A stretch of 64,000 nucleotides of DNA from Collinsella sp. Lineage in GTDB: Bacteria; Actinomycetota; Coriobacteriia; Coriobacteriales; Coriobacteriaceae. Both the position numbers and the translations under genes were made by a program. Shown here one piece after another: positions 16,086-24,529 of this stretch; the stretch's first letter is position 1, and the number at the start of each line of letters is the position of its first letter. The notes beneath the pieces were generated by a model. It did not search any database, had not been told where the DNA came from, and saw nothing but the letters and a program-made list of their open reading frames with translations. The stretch spans positions 1-64,000 of the forward strand of contig JAHAAK010000003.1 of the NCBI GenBank assembly GCA_018376905.1, given 5' to 3'.

Positions 16086-17002
16086 CCTTTGACCTGTACG
16101 ACACCGTCGACTCGTTTATCGCCTATATCTCACGTGTCGAGGGGCTTTCTCCCAACACGGTGACGGCCTATGGCTCGAGGCTGGAGCGCTTTGCTGCCTG
16201 GTGCGAGCGCGAGGATATAGATGCTTTCGCTGCCGACGTGCGCACCATTCGTCGCTATCTTGCCGAGCTTTCGCGTGGGCAGGTGGCTCCCCGAACGCTT
16301 GCGGCGCATCTGTCGGCTATCCGATCGCTCTATCGATGGATGGCTGCCGAGGGGGTCGTGGAGGGCGATGTGGTCTCGGCAATTTCCTCGCCCAAGCTCC
16401 CGCGCGATCTACCCGGTGTGCTGACGACCCAACAGGTGGAGGCGCTGCTCAAGACGCCTGATACCTCAACACCCGCGGGACTGCGCGATGCGGCGATGCT
16501 CGAGCTGCTCTATGCCTCGGGCGCCCGTATCTCTGAGCTCGCAGCACTCAATGTGGAGTCCATTGCGTGGTCCGAACGCACGCTGCGCCTGTGGGGCAAG
16601 GGGAGCAAAGAACGTATCGTCCCTCTGTATCGTCGTGCGCTCGAGGCGACGCGTCTCTATATTGAGGAGGGGAGGCCGGAATTGCTCGCTCAGGCAAAGC
16701 GTCGTGACCCCGCTACCGGGCCGCATCCGCTGCTTATATCGGCGCGCGGCAATCGCATGAGCGCCGCCATGCTCCGGCGGCGGTTCCATACGCTGGCGAC
16801 GCTCGCCGGCATTCCGGCCGACATCGCCCCGCATGCGATGCGCCATACCTTTGCGACCGACTTGCTCGAGGGCGGTGCGGACCTGCGCTCGGTTCAAGAG
16901 CTGCTGGGTCATGCGAGTCTGTCCACGACGCAGATCTACACGCATCTCACGCCCGATCGGCTTAAGCGGGCCGTGGCTCAAGCCCATCCCCGCGGCGAAT
17001 AG
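16082..17002 (+). CDS. xerC: Tyrosine recombinase XerC, probable AUA start
   Basis: A site-specific recombinase that resolves chromosome dimers at dif sites. All catalytic residues are visible: Arg in GARISEL, Lys in GKGSKERIV, HxxR in HAMRHTF, His in LGHAS and the nucleophile Tyr in YTHL. The first ordinary start, GTG 16160, would cut off the conserved first helix (DTVDSFIAYISRVEGLSPNT), which is encoded in frame upstream. The only plausible initiator is ATA at 16082, which has GGAGG 9 nt upstream and overlaps the trmFO stop as ATAG. This gives 306 residues, the normal family length. If AUA is not used, the annotated start would be 16160. The activity call is firm; the start is inference. 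Confidence 0.9.
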   Translation: MAFDLYDTVDSFIAYISRVEGLSPNTVTAYGSRLERFAAWCEREDIDAFAADVRTIRRYLAELSRGQVAPRTLAAHLSAIRSLYRWMAAEGVVEGDVVSAISSPKLPRDLPGVLTTQQVEALLKTPDTSTPAGLRDAAMLELLYASGARISELAALNVESIAWSERTLRLWGKGSKERIVPLYRRALEATRLYIEEGRPELLAQAKRRDPATGPHPLLISARGNRMSAAMLRRRFHTLATLAGIPADIAPHAMRHTFATDLLEGGADLRSVQELLGHASLSTTQIYTHLTPDRLKRAVAQAHPRGE

Positions 17003-17051
17003 CGGCTGGGACGTCCAGCGCCGCACTCAGGTGTGTGGTTTTGATTGCGGG

Positions 17052-17080
17052 TTGGCAGGAAGATGCATTCCTGCTATCAT
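17052..17080 (+). promoter_or_regulatory. Promoter of rpsB-tsf
   Basis: TTGGCA (17052-17057) and TATCAT (17075-17080) are 17 nt apart, and the -10 is extended (TGC before it). It leaves a leader of about 135 nt before rpsB, long enough for the autoregulation by S2 known in other bacteria, although I could not match a specific leader motif. Confidence 0.7.
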
Positions 17081-17221
17081 TCATCGGGTTGCTTCACGGC
17101 AACATGTTTTTATCACGCACACGCGGCTACTTCATACCGTGGTGCCCGGGCTTTGGTAGCACATGTCCGGGTTGGTTTTGGAGGATGACCCCGCGCGGAG
17201 GCAAACCACAGGAGGTTTAAC

Positions 17222-17950
17222 ATGGCTACCAAGATTAATATCCGCACCCTGCTCGAGGCCGGCTGCCACTTCGGTCACCAGACCCGTCGCTGGAACCCCA
17301 AGATGAAGCCGTTCATCTTCGGTGAGCGCAACGGCATCTACATCCTCGACCTCAAGCAGACCATCCTTGATGCCGACCAGGCCTACACCTTCGTCAAGAA
17401 CGTCGCCAAGGGTGGCAACGTGCTGTTCGTTGGCACCAAGAAGCAGGCTCAGGAGGCCGTCAAAAACGCTGCTGAGCGCGCCAACATGCCTTACATCAAC
17501 CAGCGTTGGCTCGGCGGTATGCTGACCAACTTCGTCACCATCCGCTCCCGCATCAACCGCATGGAGGAGCTCGAGGCCATGGTCGAGGACGGCCGCATGG
17601 CAGTGCTCCCCAAGAAGGAGCAGGCTGTTCTCGGCAAGGAGCTCACTAAGCTCCAGACCAACCTCGGTGGCGCCCGCGACATGAAGGGTCTGCCCCAGGC
17701 TCTCTTCGTCATCGACACCAAGCGCGAGGAGAACGCCATCAAGGAGGCCCAGCGCCTGAACATCCCCGTCGTCGCCCTGATCGACACCAACTCCGATCCC
17801 GACGAGGTCGAGTACGGCATCCCCTGCAACGATGACGCTATCTCCGCTGTCACCCTTATGTGCGAGCTCATGGCTGACGCCTGCCTCGCTGGCTCCGGCA
17901 AGGAGCAGGTCTCCGAGGCCGAGATGGCCGCTGAGCCCAAGGCCGAGTAA
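17222..17950 (+). CDS. rpsB: 30S ribosomal protein S2
   Basis: A 242-residue S2. It has LLEAGCHFGHQTRRWNPKM at the N-terminus, then LFVGTKKQAQ and NQRWLGGMLTN, and IPVVALIDTNSDP near the C-terminus. S2 bridges head and body of the small subunit. Its start ATG has AGGAGG upstream. It is followed after 45 nt by tsf, the standard rpsB-tsf operon. The last about 20 residues are acidic and variable. Confidence 0.98.
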   Translation: MATKINIRTLLEAGCHFGHQTRRWNPKMKPFIFGERNGIYILDLKQTILDADQAYTFVKNVAKGGNVLFVGTKKQAQEAVKNAAERANMPYINQRWLGGMLTNFVTIRSRINRMEELEAMVEDGRMAVLPKKEQAVLGKELTKLQTNLGGARDMKGLPQALFVIDTKREENAIKEAQRLNIPVVALIDTNSDPDEVEYGIPCNDDAISAVTLMCELMADACLAGSGKEQVSEAEMAAEPKAE

Positions 17951-17995
17951 ATCAGTCTTAGTTAATTCTTTTTCATCTCTTTGAAAGGAACCACA

Positions 17996-18865
17996 ATGGC
18001 CCAGATTACCGCCGCTATGGTCAAGCAGCTCCGCGAGATGACCGACTCCCCGATGATGGAGTGCAAGAAGGCTCTCGTCGAGGCTGACGGCGACATGGAC
18101 GCCGCTGTCGACGTTCTGCGTAAGAACGGCCTTGCCAAGGCCGCCAAGAAGGCTGGCCGTGAGACCAACGAGGGCGCTGTCGCCGCGTTCGTCTCCGAGG
18201 ATGGCAAGACCGGCGCTCTGCTCGAGCTCTCCTGCGAGACCGACTTCGTTGGCTCCAACGCCAAGTTCACCGGCTTTGCTTCCAAGGTCGCCGAGGTTGT
18301 CGCTACCACCGAGCCTGCTGACGTCGACGCTCTGCTCGAGAAGCCGATGGGCGAGGAGACCGTTTCCTCCGAGCTCACCGAGATGATTCACATCATGGGC
18401 GAGAACATGAAGATCTCCCGCTTCGCTGCCCGCAAGGCTGAGAACGGCGCTCTCGCTTCTTACATCCACATGGGTGGTAAGATCGGCGTCCTCGTCGAGT
18501 TTGCTTTCGAGAAGGCCGAGACCGCTCAGGCTGAGTCCTTCAAGACCTTCGCTCACGACGTTGCCCTTCAGGTTGCCGCCGTCGCCCCGATCTGCGCTAC
18601 CCGCGATCAGGTTCCGGCCGAGACCGTCGAGCACGAGAAGCAGATTTACATGGCTCAGGCTGCCGAGTCCGGCAAGCCCGAGGCCATTCAGGAGAAGATG
18701 GCTGTCGGCCGTCTGGAGAAGTTCTACAAGCAGTCCGTGCTCACCGAGCAGGAGTTCATCAAGGACAGCTCCCTCACCATCAAGAAGTACGCTGAGCAGG
18801 TCTCCAAGGAGCTCGGCGACACCATTACCGTCGTTGCCTTTGACCGTCTGGTCCGTGGCGAGTAA
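17996..18865 (+). CDS. tsf: Elongation factor Ts
   Basis: At 289 residues this is a nucleotide exchange factor for EF-Tu. The N-terminal UBA-like domain has MVKQLREMTDSPMMECKKAL, then ADGDMDAAVDVLRKNGLAKA, and the core has ELSCETDFVG. ATG 17996 follows AAAGGA; an in-frame ATG at 17981 upstream of that site is rejected. A strong terminator follows, so rpsB-tsf is a closed operon separate from pyrH. Confidence 0.98.
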   Translation: MAQITAAMVKQLREMTDSPMMECKKALVEADGDMDAAVDVLRKNGLAKAAKKAGRETNEGAVAAFVSEDGKTGALLELSCETDFVGSNAKFTGFASKVAEVVATTEPADVDALLEKPMGEETVSSELTEMIHIMGENMKISRFAARKAENGALASYIHMGGKIGVLVEFAFEKAETAQAESFKTFAHDVALQVAAVAPICATRDQVPAETVEHEKQIYMAQAAESGKPEAIQEKMAVGRLEKFYKQSVLTEQEFIKDSSLTIKKYAEQVSKELGDTITVVAFDRLVRGE

Positions 18866-18889
18866 ATAAGCTCTTGTAGCTGGTAATGA

Positions 18890-18923
18890 GCAGGCTGTGG
18901 GTTTTACTCACAGCCTGCTTTTT
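18890..18923 (+). terminator. Terminator after tsf
   Basis: GCAGGCTGTG (18890-18899) pairs perfectly with CACAGCCTGC (18909-18918), followed by TTTTT. Confidence 0.92.
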
Positions 18924-18982
18924 CATGGCTCTTCTTAGAGCCTTTGATATCATATTGAGAGTCTAATTAAAGGAGGATCGCT

Positions 18983-19705
18983 TTGTCCGACATCCGATAT
19001 AAACGCGTGCTTCTTAAGCTTTCCGGCGAAGCACTGATGGGCGATGGCCACTATGGCATCGACCCCAAGGTTACCGACCATCTTGCCAAGCAGGTCAAGG
19101 AGCTGCTCGCCGTTGGCCATGAGGTCGGCGTCGTTGTCGGCGGCGGCAATATTTTCCGCGGCATGGCCGGTGCTGCCGGTGGCATGGAGCGTGCTCAGGC
19201 CGATTACATGGGTATGCTGGCAACCGTTATGAACGCGCTTGCCCTTCAGGATGCTTTCGAGCATAACGATGTTCCTTGCCGCGTTATGAGCGCTATCCAG
19301 ATGAACGAGATTTGCGAGCCCTATATTCGTCGTCGCGCCATCAACCACCTGTCCAAGGGCAATGTCGTTATCTTCGCCGCCGGTTCGGGCAATCCGTACT
19401 TTACGACTGACACCGCCGCGGCCCTTCGTGCCTGCGAGATCGGTGCGGAGATTCTGATTAAGGCCACCAAGGTCGACGGTATCTACGACAAGGATCCCGT
19501 CAAGTGCGCCGATGCCGTCCGCTTTGACAAGATTACCTATCACGAGGTTCTCGTCCGCGGTCTGCAGGTTATGGATTCCACGGCTACGGCACTGTGCCAG
19601 GATAACCGTATGCCGATTTTGGTCCTCAACATCGATGGCGAGGACACCGTCAAGCGCGCGCTTTCGGGTGAGCCCGTCGGCACGCTCGTCTATCAGGAGG
19701 ATTAA
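18983..19705 (+). CDS. pyrH: UMP kinase
   Basis: A 240-residue amino-acid-kinase-fold enzyme that phosphorylates UMP to UDP. Motifs are LLKLSGEAL, VVVGGGNIFRG, TTDTAAALRACEIGAEILIK and TKVDGIYDKDP. The start is TTG with AAAGGAGG upstream. It begins the run pyrH-frr-uppS-cdsA-dxr-rseP-ispG-proS with very small gaps, probably one operon that links nucleotide, ribosome recycling and lipid carrier synthesis. Confidence 0.97.
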   Translation: MSDIRYKRVLLKLSGEALMGDGHYGIDPKVTDHLAKQVKELLAVGHEVGVVVGGGNIFRGMAGAAGGMERAQADYMGMLATVMNALALQDAFEHNDVPCRVMSAIQMNEICEPYIRRRAINHLSKGNVVIFAAGSGNPYFTTDTAAALRACEIGAEILIKATKVDGIYDKDPVKCADAVRFDKITYHEVLVRGLQVMDSTATALCQDNRMPILVLNIDGEDTVKRALSGEPVGTLVYQED

Positions 19706-19707
19706 GC

Positions 19708-20244
19708 ATGGCAGAGAACATCACCGCCCATATGGACAAGTCGCTCGAGTCCCTCAAGCATAACTTCTCCAAGGTTCGTACCGGCCGCGCCAATGCCAAC
19801 ATTCTGTCCGACATCACCGTCGATTATTACGGTGTTCCCACGCCGGTCACGCAGGTTGCCGCCGTCAAGACCCCCGAGGCCCACATGCTGCTCATCGAGC
19901 CGTGGGACAAGGCGCTCATCAATGCTATCGTCAAGGCCATCGGCGCTTCCGATCTGGGTATTACCCCCAACTCCGATGGCACCGTCGTTCGTCTTCCGTT
20001 CCCGGCTCCCACTGAGGAGCGCCGTCGCGAGCTCGTCAAGGAGTGCCGCGAGTACGCCGAGCAGGCCAAGGTGTCTATCCGTAACATCCGTCGCGACTTT
20101 AACAACAAGCTCGAGCGCGATGAGGAGCTCACCGAGGACGATGTCCGTCGCGAGCAGGCCAAGGTCCAGAAGCACACCGATGAGTATGTCTCCAAGGTCG
20201 AGGAGCTTCTGAAGGAAAAAGAAGCCGAGGTCATGGAGATCTAA
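19708..20244 (+). CDS. frr: Ribosome recycling factor
   Basis: At 178 residues it is slightly shorter than the typical 185, mainly at the N-terminus. It separates ribosomal subunits with EF-G after termination. It carries LSDITVDYYGVPTPV, LIEPWDKALINAI and LTEEDVRR-like (LTEDDVRREQAK) blocks of the three-helix bundle. It starts 3 nt after pyrH. Confidence 0.97.
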   Translation: MAENITAHMDKSLESLKHNFSKVRTGRANANILSDITVDYYGVPTPVTQVAAVKTPEAHMLLIEPWDKALINAIVKAIGASDLGITPNSDGTVVRLPFPAPTEERRRELVKECREYAEQAKVSIRNIRRDFNNKLERDEELTEDDVRREQAKVQKHTDEYVSKVEELLKEKEAEVMEI

Positions 20245-20245
20245 G

Positions 20246-21040
20246 GTGCAATACGACGAGCATAAACTGGTCGAGTACTTTGCCGACGCCCCTGCGGGCG
20301 TCGGTTTTTCCGACCTTGACCTCAATAACATTCCGCACCATATCTCGTGCATCATGGACGGCAACGGTCGTTGGGCCACGTCGCGCGGTCTTGCGCGCAC
20401 TGAGGGCCACAAGGCGGGTATCGTCTCCCTTCGCGAGATCATTACCGCCTGCGTGCGCCTGGGCGTCGACGTGCTTTCTGCCTATGCGTTTTCTACCGAA
20501 AACTGGAACCGTCCGCAGCATGAGGTAAACGTCTTGATGCATCTGTTTGCCAAGACGTTTATCGATGAGTTGCCGCTGCTTAAGCGCGAAAACGTGCGTG
20601 TTGTCTTTTTGGGTGACATTTCCGCGCTGCCCAAGAAGACCCGCGACGTTTTTGAACGCGGTCTTGCCGAGTGCGCCGATCACACCGGTATGACGCTGGC
20701 GCTTGCCGTCAACTACGGCGCGCGTGCCGAGATTACCCGCGCTGTCCGTCAGATCGCGCTCGACGCTGCCGCCGGTAAGATCGATCCTGCCGCAATTGAT
20801 GACGACATGGTGGCTTCCCATCTCTATACCGCCGGCCTTCCCGATCCTGAGCTTGTGATTCGCACCTCTGGTGAGCTGCGCCTTTCGAACTATCTGCTGT
20901 GGCAGGTGGCTTATTCCGAATTCTACGTCACCGATACCTATTGGCCTGACTTTGATCGTTGGGGCCTTGTCGACGCCATTTTGACCTATCAGGGCCGTGA
21001 CCGTAGGTTTGGTGGACTGAGCAAGACCGAGGAGGCTTAA
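20246..21040 (+). CDS. uppS: Isoprenyl transferase (undecaprenyl diphosphate synthase)
   Basis: A 264-residue cis-prenyltransferase that extends farnesyl diphosphate to the C55 carrier for cell-wall synthesis. The signature blocks ISCIMDGNGRWA, GHKAGI, AFSTENWNRP and ELVIRTSGELRLSNYLLWQ are present. The GTG start lies one base after the frr stop, with GGAG in the frr tail. The N-terminal about 30 residues before HHISCIMDG are longer than in many homologues. Confidence 0.96.
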   Translation: MQYDEHKLVEYFADAPAGVGFSDLDLNNIPHHISCIMDGNGRWATSRGLARTEGHKAGIVSLREIITACVRLGVDVLSAYAFSTENWNRPQHEVNVLMHLFAKTFIDELPLLKRENVRVVFLGDISALPKKTRDVFERGLAECADHTGMTLALAVNYGARAEITRAVRQIALDAAAGKIDPAAIDDDMVASHLYTAGLPDPELVIRTSGELRLSNYLLWQVAYSEFYVTDTYWPDFDRWGLVDAILTYQGRDRRFGGLSKTEEA

Positions 21041-21042
21041 TC

Positions 21043-21942
21043 GTGTCCGATCGTCCCAAGGCATCTGCTCCCAAGACGCCTGCGCGCAAAGCTGCCGCTG
21101 CGGGAGCGCCTGCAGCGAAGAGCGGCACCGGTTCGTGGCTGGCGGGCTTTATTACCCGTGCCGCCGCCGGTATCGTCTACGCCGTTGTCTTTATCCTGTG
21201 CCTGGTTTTGGGTATCGTGCCCACGGCCATCTTTGTTTCTGTCATGAGCGGTCTGTGCTGCTATGAGTTTTTCCGTATGACAAGGCTTGATGGCAAGATG
21301 GCTAACGAGCGCATGGGTATCGCTGCCGCCGTACTCTTTCCGCTGTCGGCGTTGGGCGATTCGATGTTGCTGAATGCCCTGCTTTTTGCCCTGATGCTCG
21401 CTGTGGGCATTTGGTATGTCTGGTCGCCGCGTACCCGCATCTCTGATGTGGCAGTGACGCTCATGGGTCCCATCTACACTGGCTTTATGCTGTCGGCTAT
21501 CGTGCTGCTGCGCGATGCCGTGCCCGGTTTTGCCGGTGCCCTGCTTTCAGTGGGCGTTTGCGCGTCCCTTTGGGTCTCCGATTCGTTTGCCTACATCGTG
21601 GGTAGCCGTATCGGCAAGCACAAGATGGTTCCCAAGATCTCTCCCAAAAAGAGCTGGGAGGGGTTTGCCGGCGGCATCCTGGGCTCGGTTTTGATTTGGC
21701 TCATCCTGTGGGCGACGCACTTCTACAAGCTCAGCCTGCCCTATGCGCTGCTGTGCGGCGTGGTCGTGTCCATTCTGGGCGTTATCGGCGACCTTATCGA
21801 GTCGCGCATCAAGCGCGGTGTGGGCGTCAAGGATTCCGGCAACCTTATCCCGGGCCACGGCGGCATGCTCGATCGTAGCGATTCGCTTATCTTCGGCTGC
21901 ATCACCGCGCAGCTGATGCTGATGATCGGAGGCGTGCTGTAA
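21043..21942 (+). CDS. cdsA: Phosphatidate cytidylyltransferase
   Basis: A 299-residue membrane enzyme making CDP-diacylglycerol from phosphatidate and CTP. About eight hydrophobic helices follow a basic Ala-rich N-terminus (residues 1-30). The C-terminal signature SRIKRGVGVKDSGNLIPGHG followed by GMLDRSDS is diagnostic. It starts at GTG and overlaps dxr by one base (TAATG). Confidence 0.96.
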   Translation: MSDRPKASAPKTPARKAAAAGAPAAKSGTGSWLAGFITRAAAGIVYAVVFILCLVLGIVPTAIFVSVMSGLCCYEFFRMTRLDGKMANERMGIAAAVLFPLSALGDSMLLNALLFALMLAVGIWYVWSPRTRISDVAVTLMGPIYTGFMLSAIVLLRDAVPGFAGALLSVGVCASLWVSDSFAYIVGSRIGKHKMVPKISPKKSWEGFAGGILGSVLIWLILWATHFYKLSLPYALLCGVVVSILGVIGDLIESRIKRGVGVKDSGNLIPGHGGMLDRSDSLIFGCITAQLMLMIGGVL

Positions 21943-23129
21943 TGTCATTCCAGACGACGTATGGCCCCGATGGACGCCTCCGTGTTGCCATCCTGGGTTG
22001 TACCGGCTCCATCGGCACCCAGGCGCTCGATGTGTGCCGCCAGCATGCCGATCGCCTGCAGGTGACGGCGCTGTCCGTTAACTCCAGCACCTCCGAGCTT
22101 GTTGCCGCTGCCCGCGAGTTCTCGGTTCCGGCGGTTGCCGTGGCCGATGTCGCTCATGGCGATGACGCCGTGCTGCAGGAGTTGCCCGAGGGAACGAAGC
22201 TTGGCCTTGGCGCGCAGGCGGTTTGCGAGCTCGCGCGTCGCGACGATGTCGACTGCGTGCTCGTTGCTATTGTGGGCGCCGCTGGTCTCGAGGCGAGCCA
22301 TGCGGCCTTGACCTCAAATAAGCGTCTTGCCCTTGCCAACAAGGAGTCCCTCGTCGTCGGCGGCGACTTGCTTATGCCGTTGGCGCAACCGGGCCAGCTT
22401 ATTCCAGTCGACTCTGAGCACTCCGCCATCTACCAGTGCTATCTGGGGGAGAACCCACGCGAGGCTCATTGTATTTGGCTCACCTGCTCGGGCGGTCCGT
22501 TCTTTGGCCGCACCCGCGACGAGCTCGACCGCGTGACGCGTGCCGATGCCCTCGCACATCCCACGTGGGCCATGGGTGCCAAGATCACCATCGACTCCGC
22601 CACCCTCATGAACAAGGGCCTGGAGCGCATTGAGGCCATGCATCTGTTTAACTGCGACCTCGATTTCATTAACGTGGTCGTGCAGCGTCAGTCCAAGATT
22701 CACTCTATGGTCGAGTTCGCCGACGGCTCCGTGATGGCGCATCTCGGTGCTTCCGACATGCGTATTCCCATCCAGTTCGCGTTCTCGTATCCCGAGCGTT
22801 GGGATACCCCGGCGCCTCGTATCGATTTCCGCGAGCTGGGGCAGCTCACGTTTGATGCTGCCGACATGGATACCTTCCGCTGTCTGGCACTGGCCGAACG
22901 TGCCGGCAAGACGGGTGGCACCATGCCGTGCGTGCTCAATGCCGCCAACGAGGTCGCCGTCGATGCCTTCCTGCACGATGGCTGCAGCTTTACCGATATC
23001 GATCGCATTGTGGAATCCTGCATGGATTCCCACGATATGCAGGCGGTCGATTCGTTTGAGCAGCTTCACGACATCGATGCATGGGCGCGTGAAAAGGCTG
23101 CGCAGGTGCTCGCCGCAACCCGTTCCTAA
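21942..23129 (+). CDS. dxr: 1-deoxy-D-xylulose 5-phosphate reductoisomerase
   Basis: A 395-residue enzyme of the MEP isoprenoid pathway, making 2-C-methyl-D-erythritol 4-phosphate with NADPH. The N-terminal ILGCTGSIGTQALDV dinucleotide site, LANKESLVVGG, PVDSEHSAIYQC (metal-binding Asp/Glu) and MGAKITIDSATLMNKGLE are visible. Together with ispG two genes downstream it shows that this organism uses the MEP route, feeding uppS. Confidence 0.97.
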   Translation: MSFQTTYGPDGRLRVAILGCTGSIGTQALDVCRQHADRLQVTALSVNSSTSELVAAAREFSVPAVAVADVAHGDDAVLQELPEGTKLGLGAQAVCELARRDDVDCVLVAIVGAAGLEASHAALTSNKRLALANKESLVVGGDLLMPLAQPGQLIPVDSEHSAIYQCYLGENPREAHCIWLTCSGGPFFGRTRDELDRVTRADALAHPTWAMGAKITIDSATLMNKGLERIEAMHLFNCDLDFINVVVQRQSKIHSMVEFADGSVMAHLGASDMRIPIQFAFSYPERWDTPAPRIDFRELGQLTFDAADMDTFRCLALAERAGKTGGTMPCVLNAANEVAVDAFLHDGCSFTDIDRIVESCMDSHDMQAVDSFEQLHDIDAWAREKAAQVLAATRS

Positions 23130-23154
23130 CCCATAAGGATTGCTTTTTCGTTTT

Positions 23155-24516
23155 ATGGATACTGTTCTGAGCGTTCTCTCATCGGTCTTTTGGGGCCTGC
23201 TGATGCTTTCCGTCCTCGTGTTTTTGCACGAGGGCGGCCACTTTTTGGCGGCGCGTGCCTGCGGCGTCCGTGTGACCGAGTTCTTTTTGGGCCTGCCTTG
23301 CCGCTTTGACATCCATTACACGTCGCGTCGCATTGGAACCAAGTTTGGCGTGACCCCGCTGCTGCTGGGTGGGTATGCTGCCATCTGTGGCATGGATCCG
23401 ACCGATGTCTCGTGTGCCGATCGCGTGCTCGCGGCCATCTATCGCCACGGCCGTGTGTCGGTGGCCGATCTTGCCGTCGAGCTCGAGCTGTCCGAGGAGG
23501 ATGTGCTCGAGGCCTGTGCTTTGCTGTTGGGCTGGGGCTCCATCTCTCCTTGGTATGAAGAAGGGGAAAAGCCTTCGCCCAGTTACTATCCCACCAAGTA
23601 CCAGTCCCTGCCGCGTGATGCGGCGGGTTATACCACCTTTGACGGCCGTCGGTTCGATCGCGAGCACGCGACTGCCGAGGGCGATGTATGGGAGCTGCCG
23701 TGCGCCGAGTCTGAATTCCTTGCACGCGAGCGCTCGCACACCTATTTGGGCCAGGGCTTTGTCAAGCGTTCCTTTATGCTGCTTGCGGGCATTATCGTCA
23801 ATATCCTGACGGGCTTTTTGCTGCTTATGAGCATCTACTCTATTGCGGGTGTCACCGTGCCGATGGATACCAACGTGATCGGTCAGGTTGACGAGGGGTC
23901 TATTGCCGCCAAGGCGGGTATCGAGGGCGGCGACGCGATCCTTTCGGTTGACGGAGTATCGTGCTCTACCTGGATGGACGTTTACGATGCCATCGGCAAG
24001 GCTGCCGGTAAGGACGATATCGCCATCGAGTACGAGCGTGACGGCAAGCAGCATTCGACCACGGTTGCGCTCAAAGAGGACGAGCGCCTAGGTGTGTATG
24101 CCTCTACGCAGGTGGTCCGTTTGGACCCCATCACGTCGGCTCGTTTGTCGTTCTCCTATATCGTGCAGACAGCGGAGGGCGTGATGCGCCTGCTCCAGCC
24201 GCAGCACACGATGGAGATTCTCGACCAGTCCTCTTCGATCGTGGGTATTAGCGTTATGTCCTCACAGGCTGCTGCCGCCGGCCCTGCCACGTTCCTCTCG
24301 TTTGCCGCCCTCATTTCGTTCTCGCTTGGCTTTATGAACCTGCTGCCCATCCCACCGCTCGATGGCGGCAAGCTGGTCATCGAGATCATTCAAAAGATTG
24401 CGGGCCGCGAGCTTCCGCTCAAGGTCCAGACGATTGTGAGCTATGTGGGCATCGCGCTCTTTGCGCTGCTGTTTGTCTATTTGCTTCGTTCCGACATCCT
24501 TCGATTTATTCTGTAG
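23155..24516 (+). CDS. rseP: M50 site-2 protease with a large inserted domain
   Basis: A 453-residue intramembrane zinc metalloprotease. The catalytic HEGGH is at 25-29 in the first helix, a PDZ domain lies around 240-320, and the LDGG motif (LPIPPLDGGK) is in the last third. Between GGY (72-74) and the second helix (KRSFMLLAGIIVN, from 204) there are about 110 extra residues. Their first half (81-130) looks like a winged-helix fold (ADRVLAAIYRHGRVSVADLA, then LSEEDVLEACALLLGWG). In E. coli RseP this connection is much shorter. ATG 23155 is chosen, although the nearest Shine-Dalgarno (AAGGA) is far; TTG 23140 is the alternative. Likely roles are regulated proteolysis of anti-sigma factors or signal-peptide remnants. 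Confidence 0.9.
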   Translation: MDTVLSVLSSVFWGLLMLSVLVFLHEGGHFLAARACGVRVTEFFLGLPCRFDIHYTSRRIGTKFGVTPLLLGGYAAICGMDPTDVSCADRVLAAIYRHGRVSVADLAVELELSEEDVLEACALLLGWGSISPWYEEGEKPSPSYYPTKYQSLPRDAAGYTTFDGRRFDREHATAEGDVWELPCAESEFLARERSHTYLGQGFVKRSFMLLAGIIVNILTGFLLLMSIYSIAGVTVPMDTNVIGQVDEGSIAAKAGIEGGDAILSVDGVSCSTWMDVYDAIGKAAGKDDIAIEYERDGKQHSTTVALKEDERLGVYASTQVVRLDPITSARLSFSYIVQTAEGVMRLLQPQHTMEILDQSSSIVGISVMSSQAAAAGPATFLSFAALISFSLGFMNLLPIPPLDGGKLVIEIIQKIAGRELPLKVQTIVSYVGIALFALLFVYLLRSDILRFIL

Positions 24517-24529
24517 GGGAGTGGTTGGA

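Noticed and set aside
17081..17221. Specific riboswitch or S2-leader call upstream of rpsB
   Set aside because: The leader is long enough, but I could not match conserved bases or a clear fold by eye.
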